A DNA stretch of 64,000 bases from Cannabis sativa (Eukaryota > Streptophyta > Magnoliopsida > Rosales > Cannabaceae), in NCBI RefSeq assembly GCF_029168945.1, contig NC_083608.1, positions 18,184,136-18,248,135 on the forward strand, written 5' to 3'. A program made the translations under genes and the position numbers. Numbering within the stretch: the stretch's first letter is position 1; the number at the start of each line of letters is the position of its first letter. The notes beneath the pieces were generated by a model. It ran no database searches. It had not been told where the DNA came from and saw only the letters and a program-made list of their open reading frames with translations. Positions 1 through 12,300 of this stretch are shown here, one piece after another.

Positions 1-1989
1 TATGCTCATGTGAGGCAAGACAAACTAAAGCCTAGGGCAGTGAAATGTATGTTCTTGGGATATCCTGAAGGTGTTAAGGGATACAAACTTTGGTGTCTTG
101 AATCAGGATTCAGAAAGTGTATCATCAGCAGAGATGTCACTTTCAGAGAAGAAGAAATGGCCATGAAACCATTACCAAATCCAACACTGCAGACAGAAGA
201 GCCATATAGCAGAGTCAATCTTGAGGTGGATTAGTCACATTGCACAGACAAAGACTCAGAAGCAAATGAGAATCAAGCTCAAGAGCTTGAAGAATAATCT
301 CATGAAACACAAGGAGATCTTGATGACTATCTCTTGGCCAGAGACAGGGAAAGAAGAGACATCAGACCTCCTTCAAGACTTGGTTATGCAGATTTCTCTG
401 CATTTGCACTAGCTGCTGCCAGTGAACTCGAAAATTCTGAACCCACTACATACAAGGAGGCACTGAAATGCAAAAACAGGGAACACTGGTTGAGGGCAAT
501 CAATGAAGAAAAAGTATCATTGATCAGAAACAAAACATGGTCTGTTGTGAACAGACCACCAGGGCAAAGATTGATCGATAGCAAGTGGCTGTTTAGACAG
601 AAAGAGGGAGTTAATGAAAATTCAGTAAGATTCAAGGCAAGGCTTGTGGCAAAGGGATTCACTCAGAGAGAAGGTGTCGATTTCAATGATATATTTGCAC
701 CTGTGGTGAAACAAGCTTCTATTAGAGCCATTATGGCAAAAGCTGCTGCTCAAGATCTAGAAATAGATCAAATGGATGTGAGGACAGCTTTCTTACATGG
801 CACTTTGGATGAGAGAATTTACATGAAGCAACCTGAGGGATTTGACAATGGTAATCCTAACCAGGTATGCTTGCTACACAAATCCCTCTATGGTCTAAAG
901 CAAGCACCTAGACAATGGAATATCAGATTTGACAAGTTCATGTCAAGGATAAAATTCACCAAGAGCAAATATGATCCATGTGTTTATTTTGACAAGGAAA
1001 CCTACCTTCTATTGTATGTTGATGACATGCTAATAGTAGGCAAGGATAAACACAAAATCAGTGAGTTAAAGTGTCAACTCAAAGGTGAATTTGAGATGAA
1101 GGATATGGGAGAAGCCAAGAAAATTCTTAGAATTGAAATCAGGAGAAAGAGACCTGGTTTCATCATGCTAACACAACAGGGATACTTGAAGAAAGTCCTA
1201 TTGAAGTTCAACATGAATGAAGCCAAACCTGTGATGACACCATTGGCTCAACACTTTAAGCTCACTAAGGAGTAGGCTCCCCAAACTGAAGAAGAAAGAA
1301 GAAACATGGATGGCATACCATATGCTAACTGTGTAGGCTGCTTGATGTATGCCATGGTATGCACAAGGCCTGACTTGGCCTATGCCATGAGCATAGTAAG
1401 TCGATTTGTTGCTGACCCTGGAAACCTGCACTGGGATGCAGTAAAATGGGTTATGAGGTATGTTAAAGGATCTCTGAACATGGGTTTGATCTACAAAACT
1501 ACAGAGAAAAGTGAATGTGAGGTTGAAGGATTTGTCGATTCTGATTATGCGGGATGCATTGACACAAGGAGATCACTGACAGGTTATATCTCCACAGCTT
1601 TAGGTGGATGTATCAGCTGGAAGTCAAACCTGCAGAAAGTTGTAGCTCTGTCATCCACAGAGGCAGAGTACATGGTTGCAACTGAGGCAATAAAAGAGGC
1701 ACTGTGGCTAAAAGGTCTCTCAAAAGAACTCGGGTTCAACTCTGAGGACATGACTGTCCATTGTGACAACCAAAGTGCTTTGCACTTAATGAAAAATCCT
1801 ATGTTCCATGATAGATCAAAGCATATCGACATCAAACTTCACTTTATCAGAGAGATCATTGCCAATGGAGAGGTTCAAGTGAAGAAAATCTGCACTGACC
1901 ACAACCCTGCAGACATTTTTACAAAATGTGTCACTCAAACCAAGTTTAGACACTGTCTGAACTTGGTCAACATCAAGGAAATTGAATGA
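1..1989 (+). pseudogene. Ty1/copia pol remnant: integrase C-terminus, reverse transcriptase, RNase H
   Basis: One reading frame (frame 1) runs in from before the window and is interrupted by three in-frame stops at 232-234, 295-297 and 1273-1275. In order it shows the integrase C-terminal region (FLGYPEGVKGYKLW at about 54-95), the reverse transcriptase domain (from the EHWLRAINEE segment near 481), the catalytic YVDD at 1015-1026, and the copia RNase H (STEAEYM near 1657-1677; ADIFTK near 1909-1926), ending at the TGA at 1987. The order integrase-RT-RNase H is diagnostic of Ty1/copia. With these stops no full polyprotein can be made. The gag, protease and integrase core lie outside the window. 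The body reads clearly, so decay is recent compared with the other copia copies here. Confidence 0.95.
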
Positions 1990-2164
1990 GTTTCCCATTT
2001 CCTTTAATGTTCAGCCTTTCTTGCTCATGTTCTCTAAGTCTAAGTATCTATGCCAAGGTGGAATTGTTGTAAAGTGGCCTAGAAACTTAGCCTTAGCTGA
2101 ATGTTCTTAGGACTTTCTAACTACCTTACCGGTTTTATAGTTAAGTTAGTTATGTTGGTTTGTC

Positions 2165-2172
2165 TATAAATA
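2165..2172 (+). promoter_or_regulatory. TATA box of the copia LTR
   Basis: TATAAATA lies about 100 bp into the LTR, the usual place for the U3 promoter of a plant copia element. The (GA)n run about 65 bp downstream would fall in the transcript leader. Confidence 0.6.
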
Positions 2173-2226
2173 GACTCAACTAACTCCTAGCTAGGTGTGA
2201 TTCATTTTTCATTTTTCATTTTACAG

Positions 2227-2231
<5 letters not shown>

Positions 2232-2292
<61 letters not shown>
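2232..2292 (+). repeat. (GA)n microsatellite, about 61 bp
   Basis: Uninterrupted AG/GA dinucleotide run inside the LTR. Confidence 0.98.
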
Positions 2293-2294
<2 letters not shown>

Positions 2295-2492
2295 TGTATG
2301 CGGTGTCAAGAAACCAGTTTTCTGGTGTGCTCAGTTTGAGTTTAATTTCTCTTCCTCTTACTCTAGTTCGAATCACCAATTGATGTACAATTCATTCTTT
2401 GTATACTTGATTAATGGAAAGTACCTAAATGGCTGAATATTGATTTCACTTTGTCTTGTTAAATTCAGTTTGTTTTACTGTTGTTATTGACA

Positions 2493-3208
2493 ATCTTTGT
2501 ATTGAGTTTTTGTTAATCTGTCATAGACTTAGATCAATTAATTGTTCTTGATATTTGGACATTGTGATCGGTTTGATCACATCATATACATTTAAATATC
2601 TTATTTTATTTTTAGAGGCAAAAATATCCAATGTTGCAATTCTCTTACACCCGTTACTACTACTTTCGTTAACTCATAAATATGGATACATGGAGGTTCC
2701 AGATGCATTATATTTATTTATTTTTATTTCAAAACTTAATATTTTTAATGTTAGAAATTAAATGCTACTTGTTAAAAAAAAACCAATTCTTATAAGAATT
2801 TTCACATGGTATTGACACTTCAACTCAATAACCATGCTCTATGTACTGCACTAATTTACTCAACTTTGGTAATTAATTAGTATTTTACCTCTCTCATATT
2901 TTTTTTAAAACAAGTAACATTTAGTTTATAATATTAAGAATATTAAATTTTAAAATAAAATAAATAAATGTAATGTATTTGAACCCTCTACGTATTCATA
3001 TTTATGATAAACGGAAGTGGTAGTAATAGGTGTAAGAGAATTGTAACATTAAGTATTTTTACCTCTAGAAATAAAAATAAAGTATTTAAGTATATAAAAT
3101 CTAAAATATTAAGTATTTATGCGACAATTTACCAATCTACAATGGATGCATGGATTGTCATTTTCTACGACTTCTTAAAATATTTATTGAAAACTGGTGG
3201 CCTCTCAG
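2493..3208. other. AT-rich intergenic DNA, no gene seen
   Basis: Short, unconserved open frames only and no recognisable domain. Lies between the copia LTR and the foldback element. Confidence 0.6.
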
Positions 3209-3210
3209 GA

Positions 3211-4407
3211 CATCTCTAATATAATTGCTATAAGAAATATACCTATCAGTGAAGTGCGACCTTTCTACGTAATTTTTTTTTACTTTTCAATAGAAACATT
3301 AGCACTGGCCAAAGTAGCTGGTATTGGAAGAGTTTGGTGAGGCTCAAAGATATCAGATTAAGGAGACATCGGGCAAAGCTTTACTGCAAATACACTGTGT
3401 CTCAAGGGTATAGCTTGCTGAAACCAGCAGGGGCAAGCCTAAGCAAGTCTGGAGCAGGTTGAACTCACCCAAACATAGCTTTGTGCTATAATTAGCTATG
3501 TACCAGAGGTTGAAAACCAGAGATAGGATTTTCAAGATGAAAATTGTGGAAGATATCAAACTTGTCTTCTTTGCTGTACACACTAGGAGATTGCAGAGCA
3601 TTTATTTTTCGAGTGCTTTGTAACCAGTAGCTGCCTACAGACAATGAAAACCTGGCTGGGTTGGAAAACTACTCACACTTCTCTTTTCAACCTCATTAAA
3701 TGGATTGGAAGAGTTAAGTTGAGTAAGTTTAGGAAGATAACATTGGCTGCTACTGTGGCTAGCCTGCTATACAACATTTGGATGCTACTGTCAACTTGGT
3801 AAAGGAGCTAAAATCAGGGGTAACTCATCGGATTGAGCTATTTTGACCAACGAAAATTTAAGAGGAAGATAAGCAATGGTTTTTTAGTTTGTGAATAATG
3901 TAAATGCATAGAAACAAATGTGTTTTGTGATTTACATGTATAGATGATTTTTTAGGCCCTGGGTGGGTGCTATTAATTTGTAAACACTTTGTTTTTGAGC
4001 CAATACGTATTCTGATTCATAAAAAAAAAAAAAAAACATTAGCATCGGTGTTTCTTTTCAGCACCGTTGCTTTCTTTTTTTTTATTATCTTTAATTTTAT
4101 TGAATACTTTATAATTAAATTACATTCAAAACAATAAGAAGTCATAGCAAGAAACACTAGTGGTTGTATGCATTGTAGACGACAACGACTTGCATTATTA
4201 TGGCTCATATTTTGTTTTTAAGTAATTTAATTAACAAAATATCTAATAAAATGAAAGAATTAAAAAAAAAATAAAAAACAAAGAAAAGAAGCATGGGTGC
4301 TGAACAAAAACACCCATGCTAATGTTTCTATTGAAAAATCAAAATTTTATACGTGGAAAAGTTCCACTTTGCTACAGGCATCTCCTATAGGAATTGCATT
4401 AGAGATT
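3211..4407. mobile_element. Foldback/MITE-type element with long terminal inverted repeats, split by an L1 fragment
   Basis: The left arm (3211-3304, continuing at 4034-4072 after the insertion) is the imperfect reverse complement of the right arm (about 4290-4407). Matching landmarks are TCTCTAAT at the outer ends, TTTTCAATAGAAACATTAGCA-type blocks near 3285-3304 and 4312-4335, and the GGTGTTT...CAGCACC stretches at the inner ends. Without the L1 it would be about 460 bp with arms of roughly 130 bp. No coding capacity. The outer edges and the TSD are not firmly fixed. Confidence 0.8.
3305..4033 (+). pseudogene. 5'-truncated L1-type LINE fragment (zf-RVT region and poly(A) tail)
   Basis: Ends in an A tract (about 4019-4036) and is flanked by an 11-bp TSD, AAACATTAGCA, at 3294-3304 and 4034-4044. 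Read with frameshifts and stops, it encodes the Cys-rich C-terminal segment of LINE reverse transcriptases (C-L-L-C...H-L-F-F-E-C near 3560-3620), followed by a W-I-G-R-V-K-L-S-K-F stretch. The same family is present on the minus strand at 11666-12495, truncated at nearly the same 5' point. The TSD and tail show insertion by target-primed reverse transcription into the foldback element. Confidence 0.88.
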
Positions 4408-4923
4408 CCTTATAAGACTTATCCGTTGTGCAGCTTGTGGCTGTTGGTGGTGGGGCTTCCAATATGTATATAATATAGTACATTGGCTTCACTTTTCATT
4501 TTTCTAATGAATTATAATAATTATGACATTTATCATTGCCTTTGACTCCATGACCAGAAAAATATTAATCAATTAAATAGTTGGTAAACAATACAAATCA
4601 TCCATGAACGACTTCGGAAGATGGCTCCTTCAGTTTATATTAAACGAGTAATATTATTATATAGGTTTCATTTTAAACTAGAGAACTTTATAGCCGTGTT
4701 CAACTGCTTTATTATATGCCTATATTTGGATTTAATGGACTTAATAATAGCATGAAAATTCCAAGTCTCAATAAAGCACATGCTCATATATCTAAATTGG
4801 CCAGAGCAGAATAACCTTCATATATATAGGCGTTGTTATCCATGCTTTTACTACACACCTAGCCTATCTAGATAGTAGATACAGTTACCAATATTGATTA
4901 AGAAAAAGACATAAATACATAAA

Positions 4924-5107
4924 GAGAAATGCTAAAAGGCATTAGTGGTGCCTAACACCTTCTTATGTGTCAATAACGCTATTGGTCAAATTAAGTATCA
5001 GGTTCCATATAATTTAATATAATAGCTTTTAGAGAGTATCACTAGCTAATCGCAACGTGACATGTCGCAAAGGTACTAAACACCACTAGTGTCTAATAAG
5101 AATCCTC
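4924..5107. mobile_element. Probable MITE with imperfect terminal inverted repeats
   Basis: The left end (TTAGTGGTGCCTAACACC around 4942-4959) resembles the reverse complement of the right end (ACACTAGTGGTG... read from 5095 backwards), with about two-thirds identity over some 40 bp. It is AT-rich and non-coding. The family and TSD were not established. Confidence 0.45.
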
Positions 5108-5593
5108 ATACATAAAGCGAATCAATGTTACCGTTATATAAGGTCAAAAAAAAAAAAAAAAAGCAAAACTAAAGCATGCACCACCACCACCATTGCCAAC
5201 TTGAATTGGTCTCTCACTTTAGTATAATGAGGTCTTAAAAGACCACTAGTATATATTTATGGTTTTAATCTTTTTTTTTTAACATATTTATGGTTTTAAT
5301 CTAATTGGTATCATAGCCACTTTTCTACCAAACCTCCCTAAAAACCAATAGTGTAACAAAATTTAAATAACTAAAATAAAAATAAATTTTTTTTATTATT
5401 TATTCACATCAAACAATATAATAACAAAATCAAAACCCAACATACAAAAAAGGAAAAAGGAATGCTAGAATTAAAAAACCAGGTCTCTATTATGTAAAAA
5501 AAAAAAGGAAAGAATAATAATAGTAATAATAACAAATGTGATCAGAAAACAAAAAAAAAAAATCAGAGACTCGTGAAAGAAGCGATGAATGAA

Positions 5594-6298
5594 TCAAAGA
5601 TCAAGATCGCACTTGGTTCTCTGGAATGCACCAAGTCCAACGGTGGACTTTCCATCAGCAGCACTAAGAGGAACCTTCAAATCACACTCAATTCTGGGCT
5701 TGAAACGCCAAGTCTTAATCACACCAAACTTGAATCTAACCCTAAGATAAAGCTTCACATCAATGGAGTAAGTTCCTGAACTTTTTTCTTGGTTAAACTC
5801 AGCAAGTTCCTCAGCGTTAAGCACAATCAAATTTTGACTATTGAAAACAGGGCTAAGAACAGAGGTGTTCTTATGTCCCTGGTAGAATTTCTCAAGCTGA
5901 ATCGAACTGAATCTCTGTCCTTCGTAGAAAGCTCTTGCCTCAATACGATCGTAGTAAACACCGATTCTCTTGTTAGGGTTACGGATTGTGATGTTGAGGG
6001 CCAGATTGTAGCGGAGGTTGTTGGTGGTACTGTCTGTGAGATTGAATTGGGTGAGTTTAGCGTCTGTGACGTGGAATTTGATTTGGTTAGGACGGAAAAT
6101 GAGCCAGATGATTAAGGCGGCGATACCCACTGTGATTATAATTGAGAAGATTAGTTTGAAGATTAGGCTAAAGATACAGCCACAGCAACAGAAGTCACTG
6201 ACGCCGCGTCCGGGCCTGTTGAATGATCTTTTGGGCTTGCTCGGTGGTGGAATTGATGGGCCGTAATAGGCCCCATTCAGATGAGCTTTGTCTGACAT
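5594..6298 (-). CDS. NDR1/HIN1-like (NHL), LEA_2 family membrane-anchored protein
   Basis: Single-exon gene, 234 aa, typical length for NHL proteins. The proline-rich cytosolic N-terminus (residues 1-30) is followed by a Cys cluster (CCCGC, 37-41) and one hydrophobic segment (about 42-68) that should anchor it in the membrane. The LEA_2 domain (about 75-205) follows, with the family motif NPNKRIGVYYD at 107-117 and possible N-glycosylation sites at N85, N102 and N144 on the presumed outer face. NHL proteins are plasma-membrane proteins, several of them induced by pathogens or senescence; a defence or stress role here is inferred from family only. The first ATG follows a leader of about 110 bp behind a TATA box. 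It resembles the NHL3/NHL10 group but I do not assign a symbol. No break or frameshift. Confidence 0.95.
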   Translation of the reverse strand: MSDKAHLNGAYYGPSIPPPSKPKRSFNRPGRGVSDFCCCGCIFSLIFKLIFSIIITVGIAALIIWLIFRPNQIKFHVTDAKLTQFNLTDSTTNNLRYNLALNITIRNPNKRIGVYYDRIEARAFYEGQRFSSIQLEKFYQGHKNTSVLSPVFNSQNLIVLNAEELAEFNQEKSSGTYSIDVKLYLRVRFKFGVIKTWRFKPRIECDLKVPLSAADGKSTVGLGAFQRTKCDLDL

Positions 6299-6441
6299 GA
6301 TGGAGGGAATGAAAAATTCAAAAACTCAAGAACTCAAAAGATGAACAGAGATAATAATAATAATAAACAAAAATAAAATAAAATCAGAGAGGTAGAAGAA
6401 TGGTTGGTTTGGGAATGGAAGGTTGGAAATGCAAAGTGTGG

Positions 6442-6449
6442 TATTTATA
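6442..6449 (-). promoter_or_regulatory. TATA box of the NHL gene
   Basis: TATAAATA on the minus strand, about 145 bp upstream of the ATG at 6298, in a region otherwise without open frames. Confidence 0.65.
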
Positions 6450-7572
6450 GGGGTTTAATAGATTTTAAGGTGAGAACTAATGAATGACTTTTTGTGTGAC
6501 TCAGAGCGTGTTATTTTTACTTTATTTTTTGGGACAAATTTTCTTTTGTATTATTATGTACGTAAGAATAAACGCGTTTATATGTTTTGATATGGTTAGT
6601 ATTAATTTGGGTGAAATAAATTAGGAAAAGGAAACATAGATAGAAGTAGAACGCGGTTGCTTTGAAGAGATGAATTGTTAAGGCAGTGTAGTTTGATGAT
6701 TTAGTTCGTAGTTCGTAGTAGTTTCCTTGTTGCGTCATTGACTTTGACTTTGGTGGGAGTTTCCCTTTCTGCCCCAATTAGAATAAAAATATCATATTTT
6801 TGTCCACTTTGGAAACCCCGGCACACGTAACACGAAATTCTTTAACCCTTTTTGTCATTTCTTTCTTCACGAGTTTAAATTAATATACTGAATTCTTTAA
6901 TTGTAATAAGTGTAACATTTTTTTTTCTTCACTTATTCATACCTTTTCATTTCTTCTTTCTTTCTATTAATTTTTTCTTGTTCTTTTAGGTTTTTGTCAA
7001 TGCTGTTGATTACTACGTACTTATAATGTATTAAAAGATTGGAAAAATAAAACAAAAAATTAAAAAACAATAAATGTTTATTTCAGATCTTGACAATGAT
7101 GAAAAAAAAACTACAAATATTTTCTTCTTAAAATGCATATATTGCAACTTTATGTAAAATTTTCTATATAAAAAAAAAAAATTTTTACACTAAAAATACA
7201 AAAGGTTAATTTTATTACATATATACTACAATACGGTGAAAGAACTTTTATACACTTTTACTTAAGTTTTTTACATTTTTACCACATGCACACATATCAT
7301 GCATTTTGACACGTGAGTGACACATATCATCACATCAATCACTCTGTACATCATTTCCCTCTTTTTTCTCTTTTTTTTGCTATTATTTTATATTTCTTGT
7401 CAATTTTTTTTTTTTTAAATATCAACCTCCATAGTTGAACACTTCCCCCTCCACAATCCCAACTCCATTTTCCATTTTTTTTTTTGTTCTTCAAATTTTT
7501 TTTCAACTCCCATTAACTGAATTCCATAACCGTTTTCTCTCTTTCTATTTTTCTCTTAATCCATATATAAAT
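6450..7572. other. Promoter and intergenic DNA upstream of the NHL gene, no gene seen
   Basis: AT-rich, with many T and A runs; an 86-aa minus-strand frame at 6517-6777 has no recognisable domain and the composition of non-coding DNA. The final 200 bp before 7573 are pyrimidine-rich, as in a plant 5' leader. Confidence 0.5.
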
Positions 7573-7830
7573 ATGGCTGTAACTTGTTCTTCATTAACTT
7601 CTTCCCCTGTTCAAAAGAAAAGCTCTAAAATTGGGTTGAAATCTTTAGCTAATAGAAACAAGGGTAAATGTCCTATTGTTGATCAGGAGGATGACTCTGA
7701 TTTTGCTCCTCCATTGTCGAAACATGGGCGAGCTCCTCCAAAGAAGAAATCGAAGGTGGCTGCCCAGAAAAAAATTCGTCAAGATGATGCTCAAAAAAAT
7801 AATCAAGTTGATGGTGGTCTTCTATCTCAG
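7573..7830 (+). CDS. Possible first coding exon of an unrecognised basic nuclear protein (partial or orphan)
   Basis: An 86-codon stretch begins with ATGGCT and ends exactly at CAG|GTTTGT, a plausible 5' splice donor in phase 0. The peptide is hydrophilic and Lys-rich, with a bipartite nuclear-localisation-like segment (PPKKKSKVAAQKKIR) and an acidic DQEDDSDF patch. The frame is open further upstream to 7435, but that part is low-complexity and Phe-rich, so the ATG at 7573 is preferred. No continuation exon could be found in 7831-9354, which is AT-rich and full of stops. I do not recognise the product. It may be the captured or abandoned 5' end of a gene or transposon. Confidence 0.35.
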
Positions 7831-9354
7831 GTTTGTTTTCGGTTTCTTTTTGGCTTTCCCCTATTTTTGAAATTTTTTCATATTCAACTTTTGTGGGTTT
7901 TGTGTTTATTGATTTCTCATTTTGTAATAGTTTTTTCATAGTTTTTTAATAGTGTAAACACCTTATGTATGTATTTAATTTAATATGTTTTTTATCTAGT
8001 TGTTTCCTGTCCATTTTTATATCATCAATGGGTAACAATGAGATTTATCATGGATGTTGATGTTCAAAGAGTTTTTCCTGTTTTTTAGTTTGTATACAGT
8101 TGTTTTGTAGTTTTATTATAGTTTTGCTACTTGCATATGTTATTTCATTATAAAACTAATATGCAACTATTTTACACAAAATTTACTATGTATAACTACT
8201 ATTTCTTAGTCCCCGTCAAATTAAATTCCTGCATAGTATATAAACTATCATAAAACGATAATGCAACTATAAGGCAACCAAAACAAAAAATAAACAGACT
8301 TTTACATAACTGGTTGTACCTTAATTCGAATTTACTCTTCTTATTGTGTTTCTAAAAAAATATATTTATATTGGAAACCAGTAATGAATCAAAATGCAAC
8401 TGTATATAACGTAGATGTATTATTCATGAGATTTTTTTTTAAAAAAAAATTCACATCATACATTGTTTTGGATTTGGTGGGAGCTCCAGATCTATTTGTT
8501 ACAGATCTACATTTCATGAATATAGATTTCGATATTAGGGGGAGTTATTTTGATCGAATAAAACAAAAAACAAATGTTTAATTTCAGTTTCTTCACAGTT
8601 TTTTTGATTTTTTTTCGTCATTTTCTGTTTAGATCATTGCAGGTCTTCTTTTCCAGTTGATTTCGCCAGAATTAATAGTTGTATTTTTATCGTTTTGGTT
8701 TCATTTTGGTTGTTTTGCGGTTTTGAAACGATCGCGGTATTTTCACCTTCATAGTTCGCTCTGTACAGTTGAAGGCTTAGTGCATGTGGTATTTTTGTAA
8801 ATATTTGTATGTGGACTGTATAAATGTTTAATGGGCCAGCCCAAAGTATTCTTGTAATTTTTTTTCTTTTTTTTGTATTTTTCTGTTTTTTTCCCTAAAA
8901 AAAAACCTTACGTAAAATTGAAAGTGAAGAGTAAACAAATAAATAATATTGTTAGATTATCATAAAACTTTGTGCGGCATCATGGAACTGTTGTTTGTGA
9001 TTAGGAGAGGATGATTTTCTTAGAATCATTAGCAATTTTACTTTTAAACTTTCCACGCTATTTGATTTTACTCTCTAAAATATACAACTTATTAAAAAAA
9101 AATCCATAAACTTTTATATTTACAGAAATTTTTACAACTATTAAATCGTACTCTCTCAAAATAAAAATAAAAAAAATTCAATTTTTTTTCTTTTTTGTAA
9201 ATCTTAAAAAAAAAACCCTTTTGTTTGGTAAATAAGTAATTATATTTCACCTTCAACAAAATCAACTGTACATGAGCAGCTATTATCTTGAATAGCTCAA
9301 GATTCCAACTTTACAACTCAAAAAGATTGGTTACACCAATACCTATTTTTCTCT
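7831..9354. other. AT-rich DNA, no gene seen; possibly intron of the preceding exon
   Basis: Long T runs and dispersed ATGCAACTAT-like words; one 65-aa open frame at 8384-8581 with no recognisable domain. No further exon or element edge could be supported. Confidence 0.45.
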
Positions 9355-12300
9355 ATTTTTTTTTTTAACTTTAAAGAGTAAATTCTAGCCCTTATAATTT
9401 ACTTTATTAAGCTAACAAAACTCTTAACTGTTGGAGCCTCATGATCCTAAAGAGCCTTGTTCTGAGCCCTCCAAATTATATACACACAAGCATTAATAAT
9501 GAGCATGTAAATATCTTTCTTTTACTTTGTTTCCATCTTCTAATCCAGTTCACAATCCCTTTGAAGCGGTATTGATTAGTGTCGATTACTACCCAATTTA
9601 ACGTCAATTCCTACCTAATTCAACTTACGGTCCAAGAATCTTTGGCTGAATGAACATTTAAAAAACAGATGTTCACGAGTTAATTTCTTGATCACAACTG
9701 CATATGTAGCATAAGGTTGAACTTTCAACTCCTTATTTAAGAAGCTTGTCTCCTATTTTTAACCTGATCCAAGCAGCTAACCAAGCCACTATTTTATCTT
9801 TAGGGATGACCTATCTCTCCCAAACATGATTTGCAAACCAAACCTGCCTGTTAACCTTTGGAAACATGCTGTCGCAGGCTTCCGAAATGGTAAACTTCAT
9901 TGTCTCAATGTGGTTCCAAGTATAATAATTCAGCATATGATCTCCCACTTTTATTATTTGAGACCAATACCAGCTACTGTCTTGGTGGAGTTTATACTCC
10001 CACCAATTTGAACCTCTAAGGTAAACTTTATGGACCCACTTCTCCCACAAATTATACCAAGGAACAAATATGTTTCTCGATGGCAGCTATATTCCACTCT
10101 TCAAGTCGACAACAAAATCTCAAACCTCCTATCTTGTTTGGTTTGCACACCTCCTTCCACGCAACTTGACCAGGAGATTCATACACTGTTGTTCCATGCC
10201 ATAGATAGTCCTGATAGATTTTATCAATAGATTGGATAACTTTTTTCAGTAATATCATGACTTGAGCCCAATACAAATGAATTTTTTACAAGAACGGAGT
10301 TGACAAGAGTGGCCCTTCCACCATAAGAAAGGTGTCTAGAGCTCCAAATCTTTACTCTCGCAACTATTTTCTCAATTAGAACTTCGCATTCCACACTTGA
10401 AATTCTTTCAAAACAGACAAGCACACCAAGGTACTTGAACAACAGCTTATTGTGAACAAAGCCAGAGATTTTCAAGATCTGTTGCACATCTTGGCTCTCC
10501 ATTCTTGTGCAAAAGATAACATACTTGTTTGCATTTTCTTGTAAGCCAAAAGTTGAGGAGAACTGCTCAAAACTTCTTAGAAGAACCGTAACGGATTGAA
10601 CATCACCATTACAAACTAAAAACAGGTCATCAACAAAGCAAATATGAGTGAGTTTCAAGGCTTTACACCCCTATTATGGAAGGTAAAGTTCTCCTAAGAC
10701 GAAGTTCTTGCTAAGATTCTGGAAAGATATTCCATACTCAAAACAAAAATTAAAGGAGATGTAGGGTCTTCTTGGCGCAATCCTCTTTTAGAAGAAAAAT
10801 ATTCATGTAAACTGCCATTAAAAAAGATGGAGAACTTGGGGGTTTTAATACATACCATGATCAACTTAACAAAATCTTTAGAAAAACAAAGAGTTATCAA
10901 CATCTCTTTCAAGAAATCCCAATTTATAGAGTCATACCCCTTCTTTAGATCCATTTTGATCATGCAAGATGCTTTATCATTGCTCCTTCTATAATGGCAG
11001 ATCAAGTCCTGGCATACCATTATGTCTTCCATGCACAAAACCTCTTCAATTTTAAGAAACCAACTATGGAAGAATGATTCTCAACCTTGTACATGTTATC
11101 TTTGTTGCCATTTTGTATAGCACGTTGCAATGGGTCTAAAGTCAGCGCAACAAATTCTGGATATTTTACCTTTTGAACAAGTGTCAAGGTTATGCTATTT
11201 ATTCCTTCAAAATTTCTTTTCAATGGAGAAAGGAGATAGCCGCTTCAGTCGCGTCACGCCCCACAATATTCCATTTTTTTTTTTTGGAAAAACCACTGTT
11301 AAACCCGTCAGGACCCAAAGCTTTTGAATCTAAAATCGAGAATAAAACTTGCTTTGCTTCTTTAGATGTATAAGGTCTTAAAATATATTCACTTTAAGCT
11401 TTAATGACCACATGCCTTCTTAAATAATACTCACATTTACTTTCCTTCTTCCTTTTATTTCTTCCTCAAATAAACTTGAATAAAATCAACAAAAGCACTA
11501 GTTACCTTAGCTGAATCTTCCACCCAATCCCCTTGATCTGTTCGGATTACATTAAACTTAATTGCATTGCCCCCATTTTTATTTTAAGCTTCTTTGGAAT
11601 AATTTGATTTTATCATCACCATCTTTGGCTTTGAATTTTGGGAAAGCATAGACATGAGGTTCTTTTTTTTTTTTTTTTTTTTTTGATGAATCAGTGAAAA
11701 TTTTATTTACTCAAAATCCATTTTTTGTACAAACAAATAGCACCTCAACGGCCTAACAAAACTTTAAACTATACAATTGTGTAAACTTCCTTGAACTATA
11801 CAGACTAAACATCAATACAACCAGTTACAGGTGTTGAAACCAATTGGTGTCATCAGTTGATACGTTTTTTGGCCATACTGCAGCAGTCCTAATAAGGACC
11901 TCTTTTTTTACTCCTTCAATCAACTTCTCTGCATTCATTTTAGTCTTCTCCCACAAACTGAGATTTCGGGCTTTCCACAGATTGTATATCAAACACACAA
12001 GAGCAGCAGCAAAGAAATTCTTCTTAAACTTGCTCATTTTTGATCTCCCAATCCATCTGGTTAGAGTGGAGATGTTATCAGCTGCAACATGCCATGACAG
12101 CCAATTCTTTATCTCTTGTAGGCATGCAGCAGAAACACTGCAAGCAAAAAATAAATGGCCTGCATTTTCATTCTGTGTTGAGCATAACTCACATTGTTCC
12201 TCAATGTTCATCCCCATTCTCCTTAGCCTATCCTTTGTTCTAAGCCTCCCCTGAATTGCCAACCAAGAAATGAAACAATATTTTGGGGTATTTAATCGAC

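Larger units (their letters stand above)
2065..2490 (+). repeat. 3' LTR of the copia element (right edge approximate)
   Basis: A purine-rich tract (AAGGTGGAA, 2055-2063) just after the pol stop is followed by TGTTGTAAAG, as expected for polypurine tract then LTR start. A TATA box (TATAAATA, 2165-2172) and a long GA microsatellite fall inside it. The right edge is uncertain because the 5' LTR is outside the window; about 2490 is the last plausible ...CA end. Confidence 0.7.

Noticed and set aside
5305..5318. TTGGTATCATAGCC, resembling a tRNA-Met primer binding site
   Set aside because: One mismatch in the key word and no LTR edge beside it; likely chance.
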